The translations under genes and the position numbers were made by a program. Shown here in pieces: positions 21,122-29,560 of a stretch of DNA of 50,201 nucleotides. Source of the stretch: a virus. The stretch's first letter is position 1. Each line of letters begins with the position of its first letter. The notes beneath the pieces were generated by a model. That model was not told where the DNA came from. It searched no databases and worked only from the letters and a program-made list of their open reading frames with translations. The stretch lies in IMG/VR virus record IMGVR_UViG_3300025155_000005, positions 1 through 50,201 of that record; one strand, 5' to 3'.

Positions 21122-21706
21122 TTAGTCGTCGCGCCTTCGATCTCGTTCAAGTTCCTCCTGCCGACGTGGTGTAATGTAGGGCGAGTCAGGGACCGCGGGA
21201 GCCGGAGCTCTCGTCACCGGGGCCGGAGCTGGTGCTCTAGGCGCAGGCGCCTTGGGCGCTGCGATCCCGTTCGCGACGCCGTTCTTTGCGATTGCCGTCG
21301 CCTTCTCGATGGTCCGTCCACCGAAGTAGAAGATGATGACGGTCCGCATGATCGACTCTTGCACAGGGTCAAGGACTAGGTCAGGGATGCCCAGCCACTT
21401 GTCGATGATGGTGATGACGTAGATCGCCAGCATCACGAACGACCACATCGGCCGGTGCAGGGCGGCGAGGACGTTTGTCAGAGCGCTGCCCTTCTCGACA
21501 TCTGCCTGTCCAAGAGAGCGCGCCGAGGCGCGGTCGGACATCTCGGCTGTGAACTCCGTTGCAGACTGGTTGAGCACCGCCATCTGAAGCGCTTGCTCCA
21601 GCTTGAGACGCTCGACCTCGGAGATCTTCTCGGGCGGCAGCACCCGCTTCACGATTGACGAGATGGTCTCGAACAGTGGCCCGATCAGGATCGGGTTGAT
21701 TGCCAC
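21122..21706 (-). CDS. Holin (GTA-type 3TM family, 194 aa)
   Basis: GTG 21,706 follows AAAGGAGGCGTAGTC. The N-terminus (INPILIGPLFETISSIVKRV, then KLEQALQMAVLNQ) matches the 3TM holin family known from gene-transfer agents. Two hydrophobic segments (about 86-107, MWSFVMLAIYVITIIDKW; about 115-130, ESIMRTVIIFYFGG) cross the membrane. The C-terminus is an Ala/Pro repeat (APAPRAPAPAPVTRAPAPA) with a charged end. It sits beside an endolysin-like gene and would release it. The long Ala/Pro tail is more than this family usually has. Confidence 0.82.
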   Translation of the reverse strand: MAINPILIGPLFETISSIVKRVLPPEKISEVERLKLEQALQMAVLNQSATEFTAEMSDRASARSLGQADVEKGSALTNVLAALHRPMWSFVMLAIYVITIIDKWLGIPDLVLDPVQESIMRTVIIFYFGGRTIEKATAIAKNGVANGIAAPKAPAPRAPAPAPVTRAPAPAVPDSPYITPRRQEELERDRRRDD

Positions 21707-21708
21707 GA

Positions 21709-22203
21709 CTACGCCTCCTTTGCTGAAAGTCGCTCCCAGAGAGCGATGAGCTCGTTCACGAGCGCCGCGTAGGATGTCGGGTTGTTGCGGTCAGCAGACG
21801 GCGCGTACCGCGGCGTGACCTTGCTGACGGTATCCAAGCCGCCCTTCACATAGAGGGGGCCGGTGAGGAGCTTGCAGAAGTCGTTGAGACTTACAAGCCA
21901 ACTCGCGTACTCGCCAAACCCGCCCGAGACGCCTGTGTGAACCTGACGAAGCTGGCCGGGACCCTTGCGAAGGTTGCCCCAGTTCTTCGTGCGCCGTGCC
22001 GCGCCTTTGGTGCCGACGTTCGACTCGTGGACGAAGAAGGCCAGCGCGACAGCCGGGTTGACTCCCCATGCCAGGCAGATGTTGTATGCCTCATCCGAGA
22101 GCTCATCAGCAGGAGAGTCGACGGGCGAGCGGCGGTTCTCCAGCGCCTGTTTGAACACGCGCCAGGAGATGGTCGGTGAGCTCACGATCGGATAGTCCAT
22201 CAT
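21709..22203 (-). CDS. Endolysin, glucosaminidase/lysozyme-like (164 aa)
   Basis: Two adjacent ATG codons (22,203, 22,200) start the frame. The core AYNICLAWGVNPAVALAFFV followed by HESNVGTKGA places Glu in the position of the catalytic acid of glucosaminidase-type lysozymes. NWGNLRKGPGQL and FGEYASWLVSLNDFCKLL are typical of this fold. It is probably the cell-wall hydrolase; there is no signal peptide, so release depends on the adjacent holin. It overlaps the gene upstream by 4 bases. Confidence 0.75.
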   Translation of the reverse strand: MMDYPIVSSPTISWRVFKQALENRRSPVDSPADELSDEAYNICLAWGVNPAVALAFFVHESNVGTKGAARRTKNWGNLRKGPGQLRQVHTGVSGGFGEYASWLVSLNDFCKLLTGPLYVKGGLDTVSKVTPRYAPSADRNNPTSYAALVNELIALWERLSAKEA

Positions 22204-22409
22204 GGCTTGTTCAGCCTGGCGTCCATGACCTCGATGCGGGTCACGAGCTTGTTCAGGATCTCCGCGACCTTGCTCAGGTGATTCTCCAACAGCCCGCGGT
22301 CCTTCGCTCGCTCGTTCCTGATGAAGTCCAGGAAGAGGCGGGTGATGACAATCAAGGCGACGCCTACGGGGATGTTCATCGCCAGGGACTGCAGCAGTTG
22401 ATCGTTCAT
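22200..22409 (-). CDS. Small membrane protein of the lysis module (69 aa)
   Basis: ATG 22,409 with GGAGAG upstream. It starts MNDQLLQSLAMNIPVGVALI and has one membrane helix (about residues 8-30), followed by a charged helical segment (FIRNERAKDRGLLENHLSKV, then EILNKLVTRIEVMDARLNKP). Its shape resembles spanin-like or accessory lysis proteins. No family is claimed. It overlaps the endolysin start. Confidence 0.7.
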   Translation of the reverse strand: MNDQLLQSLAMNIPVGVALIVITRLFLDFIRNERAKDRGLLENHLSKVAEILNKLVTRIEVMDARLNKP

Positions 22410-22423
22410 GCTATACTCTCCGT

Positions 22424-22528
22424 ATGAATGACATCGTCGCGTGGCTTGTAGTCGCCGCGGTGCTCGTCGGCGTCGTAGCAACTGTCGCCGACATTAGCCG
22501 CCGCATCGACGCGAAGACTCGTCACTAA
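22424..22528 (+). CDS. Possible tiny membrane protein on the opposite strand (34 aa)
   Basis: ATG 22,424 opens MNDIVAWLVVAAVLVGVVAT, continuing VADISRRIDAKTRH, a convincing single membrane segment with a basic tail. It would be divergent from the small lysis gene. There is no SD, only a TATACT box a few bases upstream, so expression is doubtful. It shares the MND start pattern with the neighbour at 22,409. Confidence 0.25.
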   Translation: MNDIVAWLVVAAVLVGVVATVADISRRIDAKTRH

Positions 22529-22953
22529 GGACTACTCACAGGCGGGATCATCTTGCGCTTCTTCTGGCGATACCGCTCCTGGATGCGCGCCATCGTCTCG
22601 GCATCCTGCCGACGCTTCGCACGGTCCTGCAGCGCGTAGGCCGGCGCTTCGAGGAAACTCTCGAACAGCGGGTCCTTGCCCTGCGCCTTCGCCAGCAGGT
22701 AGGCCGGCAGCATCGAGAGACGCTGCAGCAGCCCGCTTCCGCCCATCTGCCGCGCGTGCTCCAGCTCGTGCTGAAACACCGCCGGGTCGAGGCCGTGCTT
22801 CTGACTTATCTGGATCTTCCCACGCCCGAGAAGCCCCGGAATGAACGCCGCCAGCACGTCGGGCGGCAGGTCAGCGTAGCTCGTCGGCACCCCCGAGGCT
22901 TGCACATAGGGGACGCGCACAGGACCGACAGGCATACGAACGGGAGTAGCCAT
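22525..22953 (-). CDS. HExxH metallopeptidase-like protein (142 aa)
   Basis: ATG 22,953 overlaps the stop of the large ejection gene (TAATG). Residues 62-66 are HELEH, a zinc-binding HExxH motif, in FQHELEHARQMGGSG. A Glu about 35 residues later (FLEAPAYALQ) could be the third ligand. The N-terminus is Pro-rich and the C-terminus basic. Phage proteins of this size with HExxH occur near virion genes; local wall or protein cleavage during entry is possible. Function not established. Confidence 0.7.
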   Translation of the reverse strand: MATPVRMPVGPVRVPYVQASGVPTSYADLPPDVLAAFIPGLLGRGKIQISQKHGLDPAVFQHELEHARQMGGSGLLQRLSMLPAYLLAKAQGKDPLFESFLEAPAYALQDRAKRRQDAETMARIQERYRQKKRKMIPPVSSP

Positions 22954-25499
22954 TAGGGTTTCGGCAGCTCAATCGCGCGACGCTTACGGAACAGGTCTTG
23001 GACGTCCGGTCGCAGCCGCTTCTGCAGGCCGCGTTCCAGCCGGATGCTCGGGGGAATCCGCACGTTCCGCATCTCCCGGATGATGTCTTCTCGACGGTAG
23101 CCCAGCTTGAAGAGCTCGCGTACCGCCCGGCTGCGTCGGGCCGTATCCCTAGACTGTGTGGACAGCCGCAGCTCCTTGAGCCAGAACTCGGTCTGCTTCC
23201 GGCCGCGCTCACGCAGGGTCATCTGAATCCCGGTCGCCGCCTGCCCGCTCGCCTGCACCATCGGCGTGAAGCCCAACGCCTTGACGGACAGATCCCGCGC
23301 TGACGTCACCGGCGCGACCGGCAGGCCGCGCTGCGTGACAAACGCGCCGACCTCCTCGGCCTCTGACGCTTCGCCGATCCGCTTCAGGCTCATGGGCGCG
23401 AGGAACTGACGCGCCGCGGAGAGCATGTTTGCTGGTGACGGGTCGGCAATCGCCCGCTCCAGAGCAGTCGCAAAGCCTTCGAGAAGCTGCGTGTAAGGCG
23501 CATCGCCGAGCTTGTACCACCGGCCCAGCAGGTCGCTGGTAAAGTCCAGCCGGCGGCCGAGCGAGGCTCCCGTGGCTGCCGCTGTTGGGCCTTCAGCGAC
23601 GATCTGTGCCCACAGAGCCGGGTCGGCCTGGAGGCGGTCAAGCATCGACCAGCCGGTGTACATCGCAAACGCCCGGTCGGCCACCCGCGAGAACGGCACG
23701 GCGATCGCGCCGCCCAGCGCCATCTGATACGTCAGGAACCGGGAGAGCTCCACGGCGCTCATGCTCGCCATGAAGTTCATCTGATTCAGGATGAATGGGT
23801 AGAACTGGAACAGCACGCGGGCGAGCTGCCCGCCCCCGCTGGTCGAGCGGAGGAACGCCGGCAGGTTCCACTGGAAGTCGAAGAGCTCCTGCCTCGCAGC
23901 CTGCGCCGCCTGCTTCAGGGCGTCCCGCATCACGCCGCCGCCCTTCATCACGTTGAAGTAGCGGGCCATGCCAGCGATGACGCGGGCTTCCTCTTCGCCT
24001 TTGGAGAACCCGAACATCGACACCTTGGCGAGCTTGCTGCCTAGCTCCAGCCCCTGCGAAGGAACTGCCAGAATCGGCTTCGCGATGTACTTCTTCACCA
24101 TCTCGTGGACTCGCCCGCGCATCGAGCGCTCCATGACCGCCCGTGCCGTGGCCTCCGGCCCTTCGCGCGCGCCGACGTTTGTAAAGATGGCGGTGAGGTT
24201 GATCCCCGCGGATGCGGGGTTCAGAACGCCCAGGAAGCTATGTGCAATCAACGTGCGCGCTGCGTGTTCCGCCACGCGGCCGCCCGGCACGGCGAGCTTT
24301 AAGTTGTCCCGGATCACAGCGAACAAGTCTCCAAGGATGGTCTGACCGCCTGTCTCCTTGAGGAATCCAAGCTCAGGGAAGTTCGTGTTGATGGCGCTGT
24401 CGATCCGCGCCGCCACGCTCCGGAGCACCTGACCGGGCACGACCTGGCTCCGCTGAGCAAGCGTCCGGAGCTCGATTGCGCCTTCGGCAAGCTGCCGGGC
24501 GTGAAACTGTGCGGCGTCACGCACCTGCATCGTCCGCTTGGGGTCGGTTGCGTGGATGAAGGTCTGACTGATCTGGGCGAGTCGCTGGGCCTCAACGTCA
24601 GCCATATTGGCGATCGAGGTCGCGCCGCGGCTCGTCCGGGGGCCGGTGATGACCGTGAGGATCGGACGCGCACCCATCGGGGCGACGTTCATCCGCACGC
24701 CGCGTCCGAGGTCGTTCATCAGCTGGACGACGTCGTGGCCTGTCGTCTCGACGCCATGCGTCTGCAGATAGCGCTCGGCCGGCATGAACATCCGGGAGAA
24801 GCCGGTGGCGAAGCCCTCGTAGGCTTCGCGTCCAGCCACCCGGCCCACGCGCCCTCCGGCTTGCCGGTTGCCCAGGAGGTGCTTCACGCTGCCAGCAACT
24901 CGGCCGATCTCGCCGTAGACTGCCTTCCCGGCCGCGCCGACTGCCTCGCCCAGGCGGAACTTCTCCGCGCCAGGGATGCGGCGGGCCAACCCGCCAGCAA
25001 CCTTCCCCGCCCCGCCGAACGCCAGCGGCACGGCGCCGCCGATGGCGGCTTCTCGGGCGATGCTCGCGGGCTGGAAGCCCTGCCCGGTTACGCCCCTGAC
25101 GGTCTGCTTCAGCGTCTCCACGCCGCCTGATGCCAGCGCAGTCTGTGCGGCCAGCCCGACTACCGGGCGGGCCAGAAGGCGCGATGCGAAGGGCGCCGCG
25201 CGGGCGGCTTTCAGTGCGAGGCCGGCTTCACCGACACCCACGGTGAACAGTGCCGCAGTGGCGAGTACGTCGGCGGCTGTGCCAACGCCTCGCTCGCCCG
25301 GCTCCAGCGTGATCGGCAGGCCGACAGAGCGGCCCACCCCCTTCGCGGCGGGGATGAGGTAGCGGCCCACGAAGCCCTTGTGAGCGCCCGGTCCTGCGGC
25401 TCCCATCGGCGGACCCGCGTAGGGCGAGCCCAGAGCCTCGCTGATCTTCTTCGCCTTCTTCTTCGCGCTCAGCAGCAGCGCGTTTGCGATGCTTCCCAC
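22953..25499 (-). CDS. Large virion/ejection protein (848 aa)
   Basis: GTG 25,499 with GGAGGTAATCC. The protein is long, Ala/Gly/Arg-rich and helical. It has a possible hydrophobic stretch near residue 80 (VLATAALFTVGVGEAGLALK) and later segments such as FYPFILNQMNFMASM (near 570). Large helical proteins at this position in podoviruses are internal virion proteins that leave the capsid with the DNA. No enzymatic motif is identified. It lies next to the 703-residue protein with a lysozyme-like domain and the HExxH gene, which together look like an ejection set. Confidence 0.7.
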   Translation of the reverse strand: MGSIANALLLSAKKKAKKISEALGSPYAGPPMGAAGPGAHKGFVGRYLIPAAKGVGRSVGLPITLEPGERGVGTAADVLATAALFTVGVGEAGLALKAARAAPFASRLLARPVVGLAAQTALASGGVETLKQTVRGVTGQGFQPASIAREAAIGGAVPLAFGGAGKVAGGLARRIPGAEKFRLGEAVGAAGKAVYGEIGRVAGSVKHLLGNRQAGGRVGRVAGREAYEGFATGFSRMFMPAERYLQTHGVETTGHDVVQLMNDLGRGVRMNVAPMGARPILTVITGPRTSRGATSIANMADVEAQRLAQISQTFIHATDPKRTMQVRDAAQFHARQLAEGAIELRTLAQRSQVVPGQVLRSVAARIDSAINTNFPELGFLKETGGQTILGDLFAVIRDNLKLAVPGGRVAEHAARTLIAHSFLGVLNPASAGINLTAIFTNVGAREGPEATARAVMERSMRGRVHEMVKKYIAKPILAVPSQGLELGSKLAKVSMFGFSKGEEEARVIAGMARYFNVMKGGGVMRDALKQAAQAARQELFDFQWNLPAFLRSTSGGGQLARVLFQFYPFILNQMNFMASMSAVELSRFLTYQMALGGAIAVPFSRVADRAFAMYTGWSMLDRLQADPALWAQIVAEGPTAAATGASLGRRLDFTSDLLGRWYKLGDAPYTQLLEGFATALERAIADPSPANMLSAARQFLAPMSLKRIGEASEAEEVGAFVTQRGLPVAPVTSARDLSVKALGFTPMVQASGQAATGIQMTLRERGRKQTEFWLKELRLSTQSRDTARRSRAVRELFKLGYRREDIIREMRNVRIPPSIRLERGLQKRLRPDVQDLFRKRRAIELPKP

Positions 25500-25502
25500 G
25501 GA

Positions 25503-27614
25503 TTACCTCCGCCGGAAATTGGCGTTGTAGGCGCGGCGGAGCCGGGCGATCTGCTTCGCCGTCAGGCCAGCACTTCGCAGCTGGGCCTCGGGGAACGGCC
25601 GCCCAGCACGGGCCGCTTGCATGACCGATGACTCGTGCGGCTGCATACTTGGCATCCGGAACGGCGCGCTAACGGCCTGTGTGACAGCTTGAACGTTCTC
25701 TTGCGTCATGTCCTTGACCGGCTGTCGCTTCGAGAGCCGAACGGAGAGTCCGCCTTCCTCGACGCGCTGCACCCCCTGGTCCGTCTCTGAGTAGACCTGG
25801 TAGGCGGCTTGGATCACGTTAGGGTCGTTGATCCCCGCCTGCCTGAGCTGCTGCTCCACTTCCGTCCAGGGCTTCCCGGCCTGCTTCCATGTGGCAAGCG
25901 TCTGCCGGTCGTCCGCGTCCAGCATGGCGATCTTCTTCAGCGTCTCGCCCTTCTGGCGTTGCGACGCGTCAGAAGCCGTCTGACCTGCACTCGACTCCAG
26001 CCTGGCGCGGACGTTGCGCTCCCAGTTGTCCCACTCTGCCGGGTTCGCGTTGTAGCCCTTGCGTGCCAGCCAGCGGATGAAGTCCCAGCCCTGCGTGCGC
26101 TCGGGCGAGTTGACCCACTTCTTCCACTCGCCTGACAGCTCCGCTGTGACAGCCTGATCGTAGCGGCCACGCGCGGTCCACGGGTCGGCCCCGAACATCG
26201 TCGGGTTGCTCGTCGCGGCGTAGCCGTAGGGCGTCTTCGCCTTCGTGCCGCCCTCGGCTTCAAAGATGGCCTGCTGCACCTGGGCGAGGTAATCGCCCGA
26301 TCGTGCTGGTACGGCCGAGGCTCCTGTCCCGCCGCCGGCAGGCTGAGCGCCTGGCGCCGGCTGCTGGCCTGGACGCGGAGGCACAGGCGGCAGGGGCGCA
26401 GCGGCTCCCTGCGACTGCACATACTTCAGCTCGGCCTGGAGCCCCGCGAGCTTCGCGCGCTCGCGAGTCAGCTGCGCGGCAAGCTCTGGGTTCATCAGAG
26501 ACATCTCTTGCTCGTCCGGGTACTTTTTCGCCATCGCCTCCAGCTGCTGCAGCTTCGCGCCGGAGGAGGCGATGTCGCTTTGGATCTGCGCGGCCGGCCG
26601 CGTGCTGCCCCGGTTCTGGGCGCCGATGTCCTGTCCGCGTGCGGTGATGTCCTGCCCGCGGAGCGCGACATCGCGGCCCGCCTGGGCGTTGTACAGGCTG
26701 ATGAACTCGCCGGCGGTCAGCCCGCTAAGCTTCGTCCCGTCTGGAAGGTTCACGGTCCAGCTGCGCAGCCGGTTCTCCTTGTCCAGGCTGATGATGTGGT
26801 CAATGGCCTTGTCCCGAGGCACCCTGATGACGCCCCCGTCGCTTAGCGTGATAGTCACGCTGTCGGCTTCGGTGAAGGCGCGGCGGACGAGAAAGTCCTT
26901 CGTCTGCGCGGGCAGCTCGCTCCAGCGTCGCTGGCCCAGGCCAGGGATGGTCACGACGTAGTCGACCTCGCCCTGCGGCAGGTCCTCGACCTCGCGCTCG
27001 CCGGTGGGGATCTCCAGCACGCGGGGGCCAACAGGCTCGCCGATTTTCGGGTCGCGCTGGCCTGGCGCGCCCTGCACAATCGGGACTCTGTCGACAACCG
27101 GCTCCTTCCGCATCGGGATGATGTAGCCGGCCTGCTGGAGGATCGCGCGGTCCTCTGGGGTGTAAGGGAGCTTCCGCCCGTAGCGCGACTCCTGCTCCTT
27201 GTACCGATCAATGATCTCCGCGGCCTTCTGCTTGACGTCCGGCTCGACGCCGTAGAGCGTCCGGCCCAGATCCGGCCGGACCTGGAGAACGTAGTTCCAC
27301 GGCTGGTCGTGCAGCTCAGGCGGCAGCTTCGCCAGGAGCTCAGGCTTCCCCGCGAGAACCTCTTTCGCCGCCCGCTCGCCGATCGGCTTGGTCCGGGCCG
27401 GGAACTGAATGTCCGTTGGGAGCTTGAAGCCTAGCTTCTCGTAGGTGCTCTGCAGCGCAGGGCGCGACTCATCAGACGCTCCGAACAGAGAGAGCACGAG
27501 CTGGAGAGTCTGATTGCGCTTAGCCTCCTTGCGCTGCTTGTAGAGATCCTGCAGCGTCAGGTAGGTTTTGAGGCCACGAGTCGCAGCCTGGCCGATACCG
27601 CCGAAGATCGACAT
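25503..27614 (-). CDS. Ejection protein with transglycosylase-like domain (703 aa)
   Basis: ATG 27,614 with AGGAGCCTAC. The N-terminus is helical (TYLTLQDLYKQRKEAKRNQT). The middle holds a Pro/Gln-rich linker (PPVPPRPGQQPAPGAQPAGG). Residues about 445-550 (YLAQVQQAIFEAEGGTKAK, then TPYGYAATSNPTMFGADPWT and WVNSPERTQGWDFIRWLARK) look like a lysozyme/transglycosylase-type domain with a candidate Glu in FEAEGG. Tail or internal wall hydrolases open the peptidoglycan for DNA entry. The assignment is by pattern; the domain boundaries are rough. Confidence 0.68.
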   Translation of the reverse strand: MSIFGGIGQAATRGLKTYLTLQDLYKQRKEAKRNQTLQLVLSLFGASDESRPALQSTYEKLGFKLPTDIQFPARTKPIGERAAKEVLAGKPELLAKLPPELHDQPWNYVLQVRPDLGRTLYGVEPDVKQKAAEIIDRYKEQESRYGRKLPYTPEDRAILQQAGYIIPMRKEPVVDRVPIVQGAPGQRDPKIGEPVGPRVLEIPTGEREVEDLPQGEVDYVVTIPGLGQRRWSELPAQTKDFLVRRAFTEADSVTITLSDGGVIRVPRDKAIDHIISLDKENRLRSWTVNLPDGTKLSGLTAGEFISLYNAQAGRDVALRGQDITARGQDIGAQNRGSTRPAAQIQSDIASSGAKLQQLEAMAKKYPDEQEMSLMNPELAAQLTRERAKLAGLQAELKYVQSQGAAAPLPPVPPRPGQQPAPGAQPAGGGTGASAVPARSGDYLAQVQQAIFEAEGGTKAKTPYGYAATSNPTMFGADPWTARGRYDQAVTAELSGEWKKWVNSPERTQGWDFIRWLARKGYNANPAEWDNWERNVRARLESSAGQTASDASQRQKGETLKKIAMLDADDRQTLATWKQAGKPWTEVEQQLRQAGINDPNVIQAAYQVYSETDQGVQRVEEGGLSVRLSKRQPVKDMTQENVQAVTQAVSAPFRMPSMQPHESSVMQAARAGRPFPEAQLRSAGLTAKQIARLRRAYNANFRRR

Positions 27615-27623
27615 GTAGGCTCC

Positions 27624-28592
27624 TTAGTCCTGATTCTCTTGCTGGCTGAGAAGCATCCCGAACAGATCCCCAAGCCCGCCGAAGGAGTCAGCCGCGCTCT
27701 GAGTCGCCAACGCCTGCTGCTGGCCGAGAAGTCCTGCCAGCGAGGCGCCAATCTGAGAGGCGCCCATCGTGTAGTTCGGGTCGCCGCTCAGGATCGCGAC
27801 GAGGTCCATGAGACGCTGCCGCTCTGTCTGGTCGAGCTGGTACTCGACCCCGCGGGCTGCGGCGGTCCGACGCTCGCGCTCGCCGATCTTCCGCAGCTGC
27901 AGGTCGCGCCGGAAGCTAGAAGCCTCCCGGGCCTGGTCGCGGTCGATCTCATCCATCGCCCGGCCATACAGCCGGGAGCGAGGGTCGAGGCCGCGCTGGG
28001 CCATCTCCATTGACTTCTTCTTCCGCAGCACGTTGTACCGCTCGCTTGCAAGTTCATCCGCACGCGCAAGCGCGGACTGCTCGAACTCGGTGCTCCACGG
28101 CTCAGCCCGCAGCTCGTCGATGTCGCGGAACCCGGAGCCGGTCGGCTCAGAGGTCGCCGGCGCAGGGGCGCCTGTCGCCGGAAGCGGCGTGCCAGGCGTT
28201 GTCAGTTGCGGCAGCGGCGAAGTTGGAGTGGTGGGCGCGCCGACGAAGGGGAGAGTCGTGCCCCCTGGAGTCGGAGACGTCGTCGGGGGAACTGTGGGGC
28301 GTGGCGCAGGCGCGGCTGTCGCGGGGAGCGGCAGCCAGTCACGTCGGTTCTGCGCGGAGTCTCCCGCCTTCTCGCGTGCGGCGAAGGCTTCCGCATTGAG
28401 CCTCTCTTGCAAGCCACGCCAGTCGTTCCCTGGTCCTTCTGCTCCCGTTGCGCCCTCGCGGCTACCAGGCGGGCTGTACGCTTCCCCCGTCGTGTCTCCG
28501 GTAGGGGTATTCCCAGGAGCGAAGGGGCCGCGCTTGTCTTCCTCCTCCTCCTTCTCCTCCTCGATGTCTGGACCGAGCTCAAACCACGCCAT
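27624..28592 (-). CDS. Virion-associated protein with Pro/Thr-rich linker (322 aa)
   Basis: ATG 28,592 overlaps the stop of the upstream gene (TAATG). It begins MAWFELGPDIEEEKEEEEDK. A Pro/Thr/Gly-rich low-complexity centre of about 80 residues (TAAPAPRPTVPPTTSPTPGG) is followed by a helical Arg-rich C-terminus (SMEMAQRGLDPRSRLYGRAM) and an Ala/Gln-rich end. No domain is recognised. Its place between capsid/tail genes and ejection proteins suggests an internal virion protein. Two CTTGCAAG sites (28,045 and 28,406) lie inside. Confidence 0.6.
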   Translation of the reverse strand: MAWFELGPDIEEEKEEEEDKRGPFAPGNTPTGDTTGEAYSPPGSREGATGAEGPGNDWRGLQERLNAEAFAAREKAGDSAQNRRDWLPLPATAAPAPRPTVPPTTSPTPGGTTLPFVGAPTTPTSPLPQLTTPGTPLPATGAPAPATSEPTGSGFRDIDELRAEPWSTEFEQSALARADELASERYNVLRKKKSMEMAQRGLDPRSRLYGRAMDEIDRDQAREASSFRRDLQLRKIGERERRTAAARGVEYQLDQTERQRLMDLVAILSGDPNYTMGASQIGASLAGLLGQQQALATQSAADSFGGLGDLFGMLLSQQENQD

Positions 28593-28945
28593 TAGCGGAC
28601 ACCTCCAGAGGGTACGGCATACGGGTCTTCGCCGCCGATCAGCTCCGGCTTCGGGAGCTGGACACGGTAGCCCCGCAGCCCCGCCATGAGCGGCAGCAAG
28701 CCAGGCCCGTAGGCTCCAGCCATCTTCGGCACGCCATGCGTGCGTGTAAGCGCCTGGCTCAGCAGCCCGAGGAAGATCGGGTCGATCTGCGCCTGCCGCT
28801 TGAACTGGTACTTCTGCGCCTTCTTGAGCAAGCCGATCTGCTCGCCCTGTGCGGCGCCGGCCTGACTTGCAGCATTAGACGCGCCGATCCCACCGGCGAG
28901 CGAGCCCAGCGCGCCAAGACCACCGAGAATCGAGAGAAGCGACAT
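28592..28945 (-). CDS. Small virion protein with Gly-rich N-terminus (117 aa)
   Basis: ATG 28,945 with AGGAGGCTAAC. The N-terminus (SLLSILGGLGALGSLAGGIG, then ASNAASQAG) is a Gly/Ala/Leu-rich, possibly membrane-inserting segment. It is followed by KKAQKYQFKRQAQIDPIF. Small proteins of this kind are common among podovirus ejection proteins. The C-terminus is Pro/Gly-rich. Confidence 0.6.
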   Translation of the reverse strand: MSLLSILGGLGALGSLAGGIGASNAASQAGAAQGEQIGLLKKAQKYQFKRQAQIDPIFLGLLSQALTRTHGVPKMAGAYGPGLLPLMAGLRGYRVQLPKPELIGGEDPYAVPSGGVR

Positions 28946-28946
28946 G

Positions 28947-29318
28947 TTAGCCTCCTGAGCTGTCTGTGCCCCAGAGCATGATGCAAATGGTAACGCTGGT
29001 CTGCGGACTCTTCAGGTAGATATACTTCGCGGTCCAGGGGAGTCGCGTACCGCCTGCATCCGTCCCTGGACTCAACTGCACCACATCCGTCGACGGCGTG
29101 CCAACGACGAGATACCCCAGCGGGGCCTCACCGAGCTCGTGGACGAGCCCGAAGGTCGTGTTGGCCCCCGCCGGTAGCGAGAAGACCATGAAGAGGCAGC
29201 GGAAGTTCCCGGCCTTCTGGCCGTCGAGCGGCATCCCGAACCACAGGTTCGCTGAGAGCTCCTGGAGGTCGGCCCGGAGGCGCTTCTCGTAGGACTGAAT
29301 CCCCTGAAGCTGTGCCAC
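28947..29318 (-). CDS. Tail-associated protein of unknown function (123 aa)
   Basis: GTG 29,318 overlaps the upstream TAG. It contains a beta-like segment (FRCLFMVFSLPAGANTTFGL, then GYLVVGTPSTDVVQL) and a YIYLKSPQTSVTICIMLWGT strand set near the C-terminus. It resembles small receptor-binding or tail-spike-associated beta domains, but no family is assigned. It lies between the fibre gene and the ejection proteins. Confidence 0.6.
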   Translation of the reverse strand: MAQLQGIQSYEKRLRADLQELSANLWFGMPLDGQKAGNFRCLFMVFSLPAGANTTFGLVHELGEAPLGYLVVGTPSTDVVQLSPGTDAGGTRLPWTAKYIYLKSPQTSVTICIMLWGTDSSGG

Positions 29319-29557
29319 TAGACGTACCTCGCCCGGAGGATGTTCTCGATCGCACGCATCACGCCGAGCAGGCCCGCTCGCTGTGCCGGGGTGAGGTCAT
29401 TCAGGTCGAGCACGAGCTGCTTCGGCACCTGCTCGATAATAGCCCCTGCGGCATCGCGGACCAGTTCGACATAGATCACGACGGCCTGATCCGGGCCGTG
29501 CAGGAGATGAGTCTCCTGGACGAGGGCGTCTTGTGTTCGACGGATCTCGCGAGGCAC
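29318..29557 (-). CDS. Small tail-module protein (79 aa)
   Basis: GTG 29,557 start with weak SD (GGGTGCG); stop overlaps the next gene. The product is helical and acidic (VIYVELVRDAAGAIIEQVPK, then QLVLDLNDLTPAQRAGLLGV). No family is recognised. Tight packing in the tail operon supports it. Confidence 0.55.
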   Translation of the reverse strand: MPREIRRTQDALVQETHLLHGPDQAVVIYVELVRDAAGAIIEQVPKQLVLDLNDLTPAQRAGLLGVMRAIENILRARYV

Positions 29558-29560
29558 GGG

